In this document: piece after piece, positions 53,014 through 61,578 of the stretch
How positions within the stretch are numbered: the first letter of the stretch is position 1
Layout of the letters: each line of letters begins with the position of its first letter
Source: Chryseobacterium joostei
GTDB lineage: Bacteria; Bacteroidota; Bacteroidia; Flavobacteriales; Weeksellaceae
Length of the DNA: 64,000 bases
Reading direction: 5' to 3'
NCBI RefSeq assembly: GCF_003815775.1
Contig: NZ_CP033926.1
Location: 2,356,001-2,420,000, forward strand
Notes under the pieces: model-generated
What the model was told of the DNA's origin: nothing
Databases searched by the model: none
Seen by the model: the letters and a program-made list of their open reading frames with translations, nothing else
Program-made: the position numbers and the translations under genes

Positions 53014-54456
53014 TTATTCTGCAATCTTACCCTGCAACTGTAAAAGTCCAGCGACTTTCATTCCCTTTGTTAAGGTTTCAAATCTCATATTATCTTTATG
53101 GACAAAAACATCAATGGTGAAGAAATCATCCATTTCTTCATGGGTGATTAACTTTAGCTTTACGATGTAACCCTGTACGCTTCCATCTTCAAACAATACA
53201 GTTTCCTTGAAATCAATAACCTTCCCAATAAAATCAAAGCATGCATAATTAGGAAGATCTTTACTTGGCATATAAGTAGTGAACTCTTCACTCATTTTGG
53301 TTCCGTCAGGTAAATCAAAATCTTTATGAACATCCAGTACAAAGGCAATTCCACTAAGATTAATATGTAAGTGAGGCTGCACTAAATATTGATCTCTTTT
53401 CTCTGCATAATCTGTAGCAAAGAACCAAACGCCGAAGGTATCTCTTGCAGGACCCGCTACAATAGCCTCTTCATTAGAAGCGTTCTCTAGTTCACTGATA
53501 ACTTTAGTTTCAAAATCCAATGAAAAATCAGTCTTAATTTCCGGATAAATTGTACCAAATTCTTCATTAAAAAGAGTCTTGAATTTCACATCCGCAAACT
53601 CCATTTTGCTTGCTTTATTATTTTCAAAATCCGGCTCATTAGCCTTACCTTCCTTTAAAAGAGCAATCAGATGATCAGCATAAGAAGGATTATTCTGAAA
53701 GTTATCATGTCCAAAAATACCGCTCCAGGTATTGATAAGGCTAGGCACATTAGATTTCCTTACTTTGATACCAGCTTCGTTAGTGATTTCAGGTGCTTTG
53801 ATAGGCTCCATATTGGTAAAATAATTTTTACCCTCAACTAGCTGAGTATTCATAATATCATTATTTTCTTCATGAGAAAACTCTACGATTCCTTTATAGG
53901 TAATGTTATCATTCTCGAAAACATAAGGTAATGCTATCTTGTCCTGATTTTCACCCTTAAAATGATAAGCCATTGTGATAGCTTTAAATTCATTCTCTCT
54001 TGTTGCCAGGCTATGATTACCATCATTGTCAAATTGTGAATGGTATAAAATCATATAAGACTTGATTTTACCCTCTTCAAGTTCACTTTCAAACTTCTTT
54101 TCCATTCTTTCAATCACTTCCTCAGCGGAAAGAGTATACCCTTCCTCTGTCACCATGTAGGCAAACCCTTCTACTTCTCCATTTTCTTTTTCAAATGCAG
54201 AAATAGGGGCAAGATCACCTCTAAGCTGAAGCGCGATGGAATACATAATGTAGTCGTTATAAATCCTGATTTTTTCGTACTGCTCACTTATTTTCACCTC
54301 TTCTATCGGCTGTGCTGGAACTTCCGGTATGGTTTCTACCACTTCCTCTACTCTCTTTTCAACCGCTTTTTCCTCTGGCATTTCATTATATTGAACCGGA
54401 GTACTCACATTTTCCTGTCTGTTGTTCTTTTTCTTAAAAAAATCAAAGATTCCCAT
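53014..54456 (-). CDS. Hypothetical cytoplasmic protein of about 480 residues
   Basis: Start taken at ATG 54456 (MGIFDFFKKKNNRQENVSTP), because the longer frame has an unlikely hydrophobic head. The FDFFKKKNNR start is like many small 'IFDFFKK' proteins. Residues 20-80 are acidic and Pro/Glu/Val-rich. The body alternates alpha and beta with VRKSNVPSLINTWSGIFGHD, FATDYAEKRDQYLVQPHLHI and FTIDVFVHKDNMRFETLTKG. There is no signal peptide or TM. No known domain is recognised with confidence. It is a single gene, convergent with recA and divergent from htpG. Confidence 0.7.
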   Translation of the reverse strand: MGIFDFFKKKNNRQENVSTPVQYNEMPEEKAVEKRVEEVVETIPEVPAQPIEEVKISEQYEKIRIYNDYIMYSIALQLRGDLAPISAFEKENGEVEGFAYMVTEEGYTLSAEEVIERMEKKFESELEEGKIKSYMILYHSQFDNDGNHSLATRENEFKAITMAYHFKGENQDKIALPYVFENDNITYKGIVEFSHEENNDIMNTQLVEGKNYFTNMEPIKAPEITNEAGIKVRKSNVPSLINTWSGIFGHDNFQNNPSYADHLIALLKEGKANEPDFENNKASKMEFADVKFKTLFNEEFGTIYPEIKTDFSLDFETKVISELENASNEEAIVAGPARDTFGVWFFATDYAEKRDQYLVQPHLHINLSGIAFVLDVHKDFDLPDGTKMSEEFTTYMPSKDLPNYACFDFIGKVIDFKETVLFEDGSVQGYIVKLKLITHEEMDDFFTIDVFVHKDNMRFETLTKGMKVAGLLQLQGKIAE

Positions 54457-54591
54457 ATTGTTATTATAATTGGGGGTAAATATAATAAAAGCGATGAATT
54501 TGCCCATCATAAAAAAAATGCCATTCTGTCAGTTTCATCGCTGTGGTATTTTTTTTGAGAAATATTAGAAAATTAAAAAATCTAAAATATT

Positions 54592-56484
54592 ATGACTAAA
54601 GGAAATATTAACGTATCTGTGGAAAACATTTTCCCACTTATTAAAAAATTTCTTTACAGTGACCACGAAATATTCTTAAGAGAATTAATCTCCAACGCAA
54701 CGGATGCTACATTAAAATTAAAGCACCTGACAAGTATTGGAGAAGCAAAAGTTGAATACGGGAATCCGAAACTTGAGGTTAAAATTGATAAAGAACAAAA
54801 AACATTACGCATTATAGACCAAGGTATCGGGATGACCGGTGAAGAGGTTGAGAAATACATCAATCAGGTTGCTTTCTCCGGAGCTGAAGAGTTTCTGGAG
54901 AAATATAAGGATACAGCCAAAGATTCTGGGATTATCGGACACTTCGGGCTTGGATTCTACTCTGCATTTATGGTAGCTGAGAAAGTAGAAATCCTTACAA
55001 AATCCTATAAGGATGAGCCTGCGGTAAGATGGATCTGCGATGGAAGCCCTGAATTCACCCTTGAAGAGACGACTGAGAAAACAGACAGAGGAACAGAAAT
55101 CATTCTTCATATTGCAGAAGATTCTCTAGAATTTTTAGAAGAAAGTAAAATCCGTGAATTACTTTTAAAATACAACAAATTCATGCCTGTTCCTATTAAA
55201 TTCGGAACAAAAACACATACGCTTCCATTACCGGAAGACGCTCCGGAAGATGCTGTTGCTGAAACTGAAGAAGTAGACAACATCATCAACAATCCGGTAC
55301 CGGCATGGACAATTTCTCCAAGCGAACTGACAAATGAGGATTACATGAAGTTCTACCACGAGCTTTATCCAATGCAATTTGAGGAACCTTTATTCAATAT
55401 TCACTTAAATGTAGATTATCCGTTCAATCTTACCGGAGTTTTATTCTTTCCTAAATTAAGCAACAACTTAAATATTGATAAGGATAAGATTCAGTTATAC
55501 CAAAATCAGGTATTCGTAACGGATGAAGTAAAAGGTATCGTTCCTGATTTCTTAATGCTTCTAAGAGGAGTAATTGATTCTCCGGATATCCCATTGAATG
55601 TATCTCGTTCTTATCTTCAGGCAGATGGTGCTGTCAAGAAAATTTCTTCCTACATCACTAAAAAAGTTGCCGACAAAATGGCTTCCCTAATCAATGAAAA
55701 CCGTGAAGACTATGAACAAAAATGGAACGACATTAAGATCGTTATTGAATACGGAATCATCACGGAAGAAAAGTTTGCTGAAAAAGCAGATAAATTTACC
55801 CTATATCCTACAACTGACGGAAAATATTTCCTTTGGAATGAATTGGTAGAAAAAATTACTCCATCACAAACAGACAAGAATAACAAACTGGTCATTCTAT
55901 ATGCGACTAATGCAGACGAGCAACACAGCTATATTCAATCTGCAAAAGATAAAGGATATGAAGTTCTTTTATTAGACTCTCATATCATTCCACACGTGAT
56001 TCAAAAACTGGAAACTTCAAAGGAAAATATTTCATTTGCAAGAGTAGACGCAGATCACATCAATAACCTGATCAAAAAAGATGAACCTGTCATTTCAAAA
56101 TTAAATGAAACAGAAAAGGAATCTTTAAAGAAAAATGTAGAAGAAGCTATTCAGGATACTAAATTCACAGTACAGCTTGAGGATCTGGACAGCAATGATG
56201 CTCCGTTTACTATTACCCAGCCTGAATTCATGAGAAGAATGAAAGAAATGCAGGCAACAGGCGGTGGCGGTATGTTTGGAATGGGAGGTTTCCCTGAAAT
56301 GTACAACCTTGTGGTAAATTCTAACAGTGATCTTTCTAATCAGATCCTAAAAACAGAGAATGCTGAGGAAAAGGAAAGCCTGATTAAATATGCACTGGAT
56401 CTGGCTAAGTTATCTCAAAACTTACTGAAAGGAAAAGACCTGACAGATTTTATACAAAGAAGCTACAAGCAACTTGAAAAATAA
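54592..56484 (+). CDS. htpG: Hsp90-family chaperone HtpG
   Basis: 630 residues. N-terminal GHKL ATPase with FLRELISNATDATLKLKH, RIIDQGIGMTGEEVEKYI, GHFGLGFYSAFMVAEKVEIL and GTEIILHI (Bergerat-fold boxes), the middle domain with GVLFFPKLSNNLNIDKDKIQ, DFLMLLRGVIDSPDIPLNVS, RSYLQADGAVK, and a dimerising C-terminal domain. Acts as ATP-driven cytoplasmic chaperone. Length is normal for bacteria. It has its own terminator. There is no visible CIRCE-like operator in the 135 bp upstream. Confidence 0.97.
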   Translation: MTKGNINVSVENIFPLIKKFLYSDHEIFLRELISNATDATLKLKHLTSIGEAKVEYGNPKLEVKIDKEQKTLRIIDQGIGMTGEEVEKYINQVAFSGAEEFLEKYKDTAKDSGIIGHFGLGFYSAFMVAEKVEILTKSYKDEPAVRWICDGSPEFTLEETTEKTDRGTEIILHIAEDSLEFLEESKIRELLLKYNKFMPVPIKFGTKTHTLPLPEDAPEDAVAETEEVDNIINNPVPAWTISPSELTNEDYMKFYHELYPMQFEEPLFNIHLNVDYPFNLTGVLFFPKLSNNLNIDKDKIQLYQNQVFVTDEVKGIVPDFLMLLRGVIDSPDIPLNVSRSYLQADGAVKKISSYITKKVADKMASLINENREDYEQKWNDIKIVIEYGIITEEKFAEKADKFTLYPTTDGKYFLWNELVEKITPSQTDKNNKLVILYATNADEQHSYIQSAKDKGYEVLLLDSHIIPHVIQKLETSKENISFARVDADHINNLIKKDEPVISKLNETEKESLKKNVEEAIQDTKFTVQLEDLDSNDAPFTITQPEFMRRMKEMQATGGGGMFGMGGFPEMYNLVVNSNSDLSNQILKTENAEEKESLIKYALDLAKLSQNLLKGKDLTDFIQRSYKQLEK

Positions 56485-56490
56485 TACACG

Positions 56491-56524
56491 AAAGGCTGTT
56501 TCATATGAGACAGCCTTTTTTCTT
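56491..56524 (+). terminator. Terminator after htpG
   Basis: AAAGGCTGTTTC (56491-56502) and GAGACAGCCTTT (56507-56518) pair with one G-T pair, followed by T-run. Confidence 0.83.
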
Positions 56525-56902
56525 TCTTATTTTTTTTACCACAAAAGATATAAACTACTTAAGTTATTTAAAGAAACAAGCTTTATGGATATGAAGTACA
56601 CGTAGGGTTTGAAAATCCAATATTTTCTGCGGATGTGAACTTTTTATATTATTTTTTTGACCTTACTTATGTGAGCTAAAGTGTTTAAAAATAAAACTTT
56701 TCTGGTTTATAATTTAAGTATCTAAATGATGGTCTTTTATTTCAGGATAAAAGAAATATCAAAAGAAAATCATCAACTATTCAATTGAATAATGCTCATA
56801 TTATACATCTCATCTTCCTTTTCGCTTAGTTCTCATCATTTTAAAGCATTTTTTTCTATTTTTTATTGTATACATTCTACTTTTTCTCCATTTTTGTATA
56901 AA
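56525..56902. other. Gap without a gene between htpG and the XRE regulator
   Basis: Very AT-rich. Near 56538 ACCACAAAAG starts a segment that may be another decayed copy of the dispersed CACAAAG-type intergenic element. A reading frame open from 56792 contributes nothing recognisable before the Met at 56903. CATTTTTG at 56889-56896 is near the -7 consensus and 6 nt from the regulator ATG. Confidence 0.45.
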
Positions 56903-57316
56903 ATGTCGGACATGCAAAAAGAAAAATTACGCATCATTAGAAAGCAAAAAGGCTATACGCAAAAGCAGGTAGCTGATTTTATCGCAACTGATGTCTCTAA
57001 CTACAGCAGAAAAGAAAGCGGTGATGTAAGAATTATACCTGAAGAATGGGAGAAAATTGCTCGCTTTTTGGAAGTTCCGCTAGATGAAATCTATGAAGAA
57101 GAAGACGCTAAAATTATAGTTAATAATGATCATCCTGTATTTAATGATAATTCAGGAACTTCTGCAGGATTAATTAATACTCAAAGTAATTATGGAAATA
57201 TTCCGGGAGAGATTATTGAAAATCTACAAGGATATATTGCTTTGTTAAAGGAAGAAAATGAAAGACTAAAGGAGGAATTAAAGAGTGCCACAAGCACTTC
57301 AAGAGCTAAAAGATAA
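56903..57316 (+). CDS. XRE-family helix-turn-helix regulator
   Basis: About 137 residues from ATG 56903 (MSDMQKEKLRIIRKQKGYTQ); the frame extends upstream but the extension is AT-rich and hydrophobic and is probably not translated. An HTH_3 domain covers about residues 8-64 (IRKQKGYTQKQVADFIATDV, SNYSRKESGDVRIIPEEWEK). The remainder is a linker (NNDHPVFNDNSGTSAGLINT) and a coiled coil at the C-terminus (LQGYIALLKEENERLKEELK) for dimerisation. This layout is common in Flavobacteriia. Target genes unknown. It is convergent with an alpha/beta hydrolase. Confidence 0.88.
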   Translation: MSDMQKEKLRIIRKQKGYTQKQVADFIATDVSNYSRKESGDVRIIPEEWEKIARFLEVPLDEIYEEEDAKIIVNNDHPVFNDNSGTSAGLINTQSNYGNIPGEIIENLQGYIALLKEENERLKEELKSATSTSRAKR

Positions 57317-57346
57317 ATATTGATATTAAGATATTTGTAACTATAA

Positions 57347-57377
57347 AAGACTCCAGCGGCTTCGCCGCTGGAGTCTT
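57347..57377. terminator. Bidirectional terminator
   Basis: Perfect 14 bp stem AAGACTCCAGCGGC (57347-57360) and GCCGCTGGAGTCTT (57364-57377) with TTC loop, between the convergent XRE regulator and hydrolase genes. Confidence 0.88.
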
Positions 57378-57380
57378 CAT

Positions 57381-58178
57381 TTATAATTTATCCATTGCTT
57401 TTAAAATTTCTTCTTTATTATTCATCATTCCTTCCAGATGGTCACCTTTTGATTCAATAAAAACCTTAGTTCCGGATGAAGTATTATCAAAAACCAACTT
57501 CCCTTGTTCGTAAGGAACCGTTTGATCACCTTTTGCATGAATAACGAGTACAGGAAGCTTTCCTAAATACTTAACATCTTCTTTGGCAGAATAAGGAGAT
57601 ACTAATGTCTGCAAAATAAAATCTTTATACTGGGGTGAAAAATGTGCCGCAATATCGGTGAATGAAGCCATAGGACAATCCAGAATAAGTCCTGAAATTT
57701 TAGAAATATTATCTTTTGCAAGATGTGATGATACCTGAGATCCTAATGAGGCGCCGTAGATATAAATTTTAGTATTTTTAATATCCTCTCTTTTACTCAG
57801 TTCATCAAAAAACTTTTGTGCATCCTCTGCCACATTTTTATGAGTCGGTTTCCCTGTTGACAAGCCATATCCTCTTAAATCAACCATTACAATCTGATAT
57901 CCTGCATCTACCAGGGGTTTTGTAATAAATTGATACGTTGTAACATTCCCTGCAGCACCATGAAAAAAGAAAATGGTCTTCTTAATTTCCTTTTGTTTTG
58001 GTTTTGCAATGAAAGCCGTAATGATATTATCTTCTACGGGAAATTTTACAGAATCTGAAATTTTCATTTCAAAAGGCTTCATCATTTTGTTGGGCTGATA
58101 GAATTTATCATCCATCTGTGCTTTTGAAAATACAGCCAGAAAAAGAAATACAAGGGTAAGAATTGAGCTTGGTTTCAT
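57381..58178 (-). CDS. Secreted alpha/beta hydrolase
   Basis: 265 residues. Signal peptide MKPSSILTLVFLFLAVFSKA; hydrolase fold with FFHGAAGN (oxyanion hole, about 71-78), DLRGYGLSTG, nucleophile Ser144 in YGASLGSQ, acid in HAKGDQTVPYEQ, and His in ESKGDHLEG near the end. The form is like the BEM46/ABHD13-type serine hydrolases (Hydrolase_4). The export signal suggests periplasm or surface. Substrate unknown. Single gene, with shared terminator at its 3' end. Confidence 0.9.
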   Translation of the reverse strand: MKPSSILTLVFLFLAVFSKAQMDDKFYQPNKMMKPFEMKISDSVKFPVEDNIITAFIAKPKQKEIKKTIFFFHGAAGNVTTYQFITKPLVDAGYQIVMVDLRGYGLSTGKPTHKNVAEDAQKFFDELSKREDIKNTKIYIYGASLGSQVSSHLAKDNISKISGLILDCPMASFTDIAAHFSPQYKDFILQTLVSPYSAKEDVKYLGKLPVLVIHAKGDQTVPYEQGKLVFDNTSSGTKVFIESKGDHLEGMMNNKEEILKAMDKL

Positions 58179-58285
58179 GATATTTGTTTTTAATAATGAA
58201 CCAAAGGTATTGTAATGGGCAGAAATTTGAAAAAATATATAACCGAGCTGTATAATTATTTATCTGAATCGTAAAAACTCAGAAC

Positions 58286-58582
58286 CTAAATTTCATTGAT
58301 TGGATCCCAAAACAATTTTTTGAAATTTTTTATTCTAAAATTTTCAATAATAACCCCTTCCGATTCGAGCTTTGGCTGAAATTCAGGAACAGATAATAGT
58401 CCTGAACTGGAAATCACTCGATGTGCTGGAACATCTTCCGGACAGCCTCCCATTGCTTTTCCTACATGACGTGAATGATTGGGATAGCCCACTGCTTTTG
58501 CAATGGCTCCATAGGTAGAAACTCGCCCTTTGGGAATAAGTTTTGCCACTTCGTATACCTGTTGCTTGAAAATTTCATCCAT
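58286..58582 (-). CDS. Alkyltransferase-like (ATL) protein
   Basis: 98 residues corresponding to the C-terminal DNA-binding domain of O6-alkylguanine-DNA alkyltransferases: IFKQQVYEVAKLIPKGRVST, YGAIAKAVGYPNHSRHVGKA, MGGCPEDVPAHRVISSSGLL. The active-site PCHRV box reads PAHRV, with Ala53 in place of the alkyl-accepting Cys, which defines ATL proteins. These bind alkylated guanine and flag it for nucleotide excision repair, and do not themselves transfer the alkyl group. The Arg finger equivalent is retained (HSRHVGKA). Start ATG 58582 is clear. Short gene, single. Confidence 0.92.
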   Translation of the reverse strand: MDEIFKQQVYEVAKLIPKGRVSTYGAIAKAVGYPNHSRHVGKAMGGCPEDVPAHRVISSSGLLSVPEFQPKLESEGVIIENFRIKNFKKLFWDPINEI

Positions 58583-58673
58583 AATTATTGTTGTATAATA
58601 GGAAACATGTTTTGCTTTTGCATCATTTTTGAATTCTTATAAACTCAATGATGTTTCATTAAAAGATAAAGAT

Positions 58674-58820
58674 ATGAAAAAATCATTCTTCCGATTGCTG
58701 AATACAATCAATAAAAAGGTTCTCCCAAAGTTGAGTAACAAAGACCCCAATCAATTGACAAAGGTTGAAAAGGGGATTTTAGCATACCGTTATTTTGTAC
58801 TGGTAAATTCTTTGGATTAA
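58674..58820 (+). CDS. Small basic conserved-looking protein
   Basis: 48 residues from ATG 58674 (MKKSFFRLLNTINKKVLPKL); the frame runs further upstream but the Met is the natural start. Composition is strongly basic and amphipathic, with LTKVEKGILAYRYFVLVNSL at the end. Small proteins with this look occur in Chryseobacterium-type genomes and are sometimes labelled SsrA-binding protein, which would be wrong here as it is far too short. A real gene is likely; function unknown. Low-complexity DNA and a remnant repeat follow. Confidence 0.55.
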   Translation: MKKSFFRLLNTINKKVLPKLSNKDPNQLTKVEKGILAYRYFVLVNSLD

Positions 58821-58850
58821 TTTTTTGTACATATTGCGATTTGTTGGAAA

Positions 58851-58963
58851 TCACAAAGACGCAAGTTGACTTAAAGTATTGCTACGATAGGACGTAAAAT
58901 TTCAGCTCCGACAAAATTTGGTACTGCTAAATCCTTTATGTAAATCTTTGATTTTTTTTGCGC
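58851..58963. repeat. Degenerate dispersed intergenic repeat (CACAAAGACGCAA type)
   Basis: TCACAAAGACGCAAGT at 58851 and, in opposite orientation, AAATCTTTGA to TTTTGCGCC at 58942-58963. The end motifs face each other, as for a decayed inverted or two-part element; related motif at 31855. Confidence 0.4.
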
Positions 58964-59019
58964 CATTACGTTTATCCCATCCAATATATCTTAACGACAA
59001 AGCTAATACTGCAAAATAA

Positions 59020-59052
59020 AACAGCGCTTCAAAATAAATTGAAGCGCTGTTA
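59020..59052 (-). terminator. Terminator after the deoxyhypusine-synthase-like gene
   Basis: AACAGCGCTTCAA pairs perfectly with TTGAAGCGCTGTT around a 6-7 nt loop. On the minus strand it is followed by T-rich sequence. Confidence 0.82.
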
Positions 59053-59082
59053 TTGTAGTCTCGTTTGAGATATCTTTATTTC

Positions 59083-60057
59083 TTAAGAATTTTCAAGAAT
59101 GTAAGAGAACATCAATGGTGCACAGATCGTTGCATCACTTTCAACGATAAATTTCGGTGTAGTGATATCAAGTTTACCCCAAGTAATTTTCTCATTTGGA
59201 ACTGCTCCTGAATAAGAACCATAAGATGTGGTAGAGTCAGAAATCTGACAGAAGTAAGACCAAAAAGGAATGTCATGCATTTCCATATCCTGATATAACA
59301 TTGGTACTACACAAATAGGGAAATCTCCAGCGATACCTCCACCAATCTGGAAGAATCCAACTCCTTTTCCAGCTGAGTTTTTAGTATACCAATCTGCAAG
59401 ATAAGTCATATATTCAATACCAGATTTCATTGTAGTAGCAGTAAGCTCTCCTTTGATACAGTAAGAAGCGAAGATGTTACCCATTGTAGAATCTTCCCAT
59501 CCCGGAACTACGATTGGCAAGTTTGCTTCTGCAGCAGCAATCATCCAAGAGTTTTCTCTAGGAATTTCATAATACTGCTCCAATACTCCTGAAAGAATCA
59601 TTTTGTACATGAATTCATGCGGGAAGTATCTTTCTCCTTTAGCTTCTGCGTCTTTCCAGATTTCAACGATATGCTTCTGCAATCTTCTGAATGCTTCTTC
59701 TTCAGGGATACAAGTATCAGTAACTCTGTTTAATCCTCTCTCTAATAAATCCCATTCCTGCTGAGGCGTAAGATCTCTATAATCCGGAACTCTTTCATAA
59801 TGAGAGTGAGCTACAAGATTCATTAAATCTTCCTCAAGGTTAGCTCCTGTACAAGAGATGAAGTCCACTTTTCCCTGACGGATCATTTCTGCAAGAATTT
59901 TCCCCAATTCAGCAGTAGACATTGCTCCTGCCAAAGTGATCATCATTTTCCCACCATCTTTAAGATGTGCAACATACCCTTTAGACGCATCTACCAAAGC
60001 AGCTGCATTGAAATGCAGAAAATATTTTTCTATAAATTCAGAAATTGGTTTGTTCAT
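59083..60057 (-). CDS. Deoxyhypusine-synthase-family protein
   Basis: 324 residues. Deoxyhypusine-synthase fold with SFISCTGANLEED-like region (FISCTGANLEEDLMNLVAHS), VPGWEDSTMGNIFASY and GGGIAGDFPICVVPML (NAD-binding), then GSYSGAVPNEKITWGKLDIT with the conserved active-site Lys295 in WGK. True DHS modifies eIF5A, absent from bacteria, so the bacterial family is thought to act on other amine substrates (for instance homospermidine- or agmatine-type transfers); this is family knowledge, not shown here. Complete length. Minus-strand single gene with its own terminator. Confidence 0.9.
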   Translation of the reverse strand: MNKPISEFIEKYFLHFNAAALVDASKGYVAHLKDGGKMMITLAGAMSTAELGKILAEMIRQGKVDFISCTGANLEEDLMNLVAHSHYERVPDYRDLTPQQEWDLLERGLNRVTDTCIPEEEAFRRLQKHIVEIWKDAEAKGERYFPHEFMYKMILSGVLEQYYEIPRENSWMIAAAEANLPIVVPGWEDSTMGNIFASYCIKGELTATTMKSGIEYMTYLADWYTKNSAGKGVGFFQIGGGIAGDFPICVVPMLYQDMEMHDIPFWSYFCQISDSTTSYGSYSGAVPNEKITWGKLDITTPKFIVESDATICAPLMFSYILENS

Positions 60058-60158
60058 TTTTATAATTTTTGCAAAGATAAAACTTAAAAATGGAATGCAG
60101 CCAAAGCACTCGAAGAAAGTATCATAGAGGTTGCTTTTTTTATCATTTGTTAAATAAA

Positions 60159-60187
60159 AAGCGTGACTCCAAAATGAGCCACGCTTC
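60159..60187 (-). terminator. Terminator after the GreA/GreB-like gene
   Basis: AAGCGTGACTC pairs with GAGCCACGCTT (one G-T pair) around CAAAAT; on the minus strand T-rich sequence follows. Confidence 0.78.
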
Positions 60188-60213
60188 TTTATATAATAAT
60201 ATTCAACAAAAGT

Positions 60214-60594
60214 TTATCCCTCCCAGGCTTCTACCTTTAATATTTCAATCTTCCGTGCACCATCCCGGAAAGGCCAGTCGATAATATCTCCTACTTTATA
60301 CCCAACTACAGCCAACGCTATATCGGAAAGAATGGAATGTTTATTTTTTTTCACCTTCTCCTTAGCTGAAGGAACAAAAATATATTCGTGTTCAAAATCC
60401 AGCGTATGATCTTTTAAGGTTACTTTTCTCTCAACTGTTACTACATCTGCCGGTAAGTCTCTCCTCAAAACTTGCTTAGCTTTTCTAAGTTCCTCCGTTA
60501 ATTTCTTCTCTTCGGGAATACTTACTTTTTTTCTTCTAAGGGTATCTTTTATGGCATCATAAATTCCGGTAGTTACAATAATTTGATTGGACAT
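60214..60594 (-). CDS. Short GreA/GreB C-terminal-domain protein
   Basis: About 126 residues from ATG 60594 (MSNQIIVTTGIYDAIKDTLR). The last 80 residues carry the GreA/GreB FKBP-like C-terminal domain (YIFVPSAKEKVKKNKHSILS, DIALAVVGYKVGDIIDWPFR, ARKIEILKVEA). The N-terminal part is only a short helical segment without the long acidic coiled coil of GreA, so it cannot reach the RNA polymerase active site in the usual way. It is comparable to the Rnk and other anti-Gre proteins. Likely binds RNA polymerase secondary channel; effect unknown. Confidence 0.82.
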   Translation of the reverse strand: MSNQIIVTTGIYDAIKDTLRRKKVSIPEEKKLTEELRKAKQVLRRDLPADVVTVERKVTLKDHTLDFEHEYIFVPSAKEKVKKNKHSILSDIALAVVGYKVGDIIDWPFRDGARKIEILKVEAWEG

Positions 60595-60715
60595 TTTTTT
60601 CAATTTTTAAGATTAAAATGCAGGTATTCCCCGATGATCCAATGTAGAAATCAAGCATATAAACTCATTTCCATGGAAAACCGCAAAAAACAATAAATAA
60701 AAAACTGGAATAATC

Positions 60716-60854
60716 CCCTGTCTTGGATCCTGACAGGGCTTAATTGATAAAGTCCTTAGAACTTTTAAGAAAAGAATCTGTGTGTAGATAAAGTAATGAC
60801 AGCAACAACCCTGCTCTTCGGCGCTCCGTTGATAAAAAGATTGTTGCTGTCATT
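60716..60854. other. Two hairpins in the gap between the Gre-like and outer-membrane genes
   Basis: Hairpin 1: CCCTGTC and GACAGGG with 9 nt loop (about 60716-60738). Hairpin 2: AATGACAGCAACAA (60795-60808) is the exact reverse complement of 60841-60854, with a 32 nt loop that includes TCTTCGGCGC. They lie 3' of the outer-membrane gene at 60889 (-). The first may be a terminator; the second is unusual for one. This region has no ORF. Confidence 0.5.
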
Positions 60855-60888
60855 ATAATTATTATTTCTATTCTTACAAATATATAAC

Positions 60889-61533
60889 TTAAAAACGGAA
60901 TGTTGCTGCTGCACTTAAGGAAACTCTTGTAAGACCTTCTTTTTGATCGTCACCAAAATCAACCGTCGTTCCATTAAATTTCATTTTTCCTAATGTTCCC
61001 GCTGTAATTCCAAGCTTAGGTCCTATTAAAAAATTCCTAGAAAGTGCATATTGATACCCTACACCTGCATCTAACCCAAGATTGGAACCGGTTCCTTTTA
61101 CATTGGCTGTTTTTGTAGTATAAGAAATCACTCCAAGTGACACATCAAAAAATAGTTTATGTTTTGTAGCCTCGTTATAATTAGAATACATTAGGGAAGG
61201 ACCAAAAAATGTAATATTATCTTTAGTTGTAACAGGAACGGAAATAGGAGTTCCATTTCCAGAATATCCCAATATATAGCCATTGCTTGATGCATTGAAG
61301 TTGGAAAACTTAACCCCCAGACCAATATTTTTCAAGTTATAGTAGGCAGAAATATCAAAATGAACACCCGTTTTTAATCCTTTTACATAATCTTTCTCTG
61401 CTTTAGAAAGCCCAGACGGTGTTTCAGCAATTCTCCATGCATATCCTACAGATGGAATAATTGAAATCTTTTGTTGAGCAAACGAAACTAATGAACTTGA
61501 AAAAGCCCCTAACAGAAATAGTTTTTTTATCAT
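60889..61533 (-). CDS. Outer-membrane beta-barrel protein
   Basis: 214 residues. Signal peptide KKLFLLGAFSSSLVSFA; eight or so amphipathic strands (ISIIPSVGYAWRI, GVHFDISAYYNLKNIGLGVK, TFFGPSLMYSNY, LFFDVSLGVISYT, GLDAGVGYQYAL, FLIGPKLGITAG, RVSLSAAATFRF), ending with the C-terminal Phe used by the BAM machinery. This is the small Omp25/OmpW-like barrel form. No specific ligand is inferred. It is followed by the hairpins described at 60716. Confidence 0.87.
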   Translation of the reverse strand: MIKKLFLLGAFSSSLVSFAQQKISIIPSVGYAWRIAETPSGLSKAEKDYVKGLKTGVHFDISAYYNLKNIGLGVKFSNFNASSNGYILGYSGNGTPISVPVTTKDNITFFGPSLMYSNYNEATKHKLFFDVSLGVISYTTKTANVKGTGSNLGLDAGVGYQYALSRNFLIGPKLGITAGTLGKMKFNGTTVDFGDDQKEGLTRVSLSAAATFRF

Positions 61534-61578
61534 TGGTTAAAAATTTTGGCAAAAATAAGATTTTCCAGGAAAAGAGAT

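Noticed and set aside
56792..56902. N-terminal extension of the XRE regulator
   Set aside because: Hydrophobic, Phe/Ser-rich AT translation that does not fit a cytoplasmic regulator; the Met at 56903 starts the conserved HTH region.
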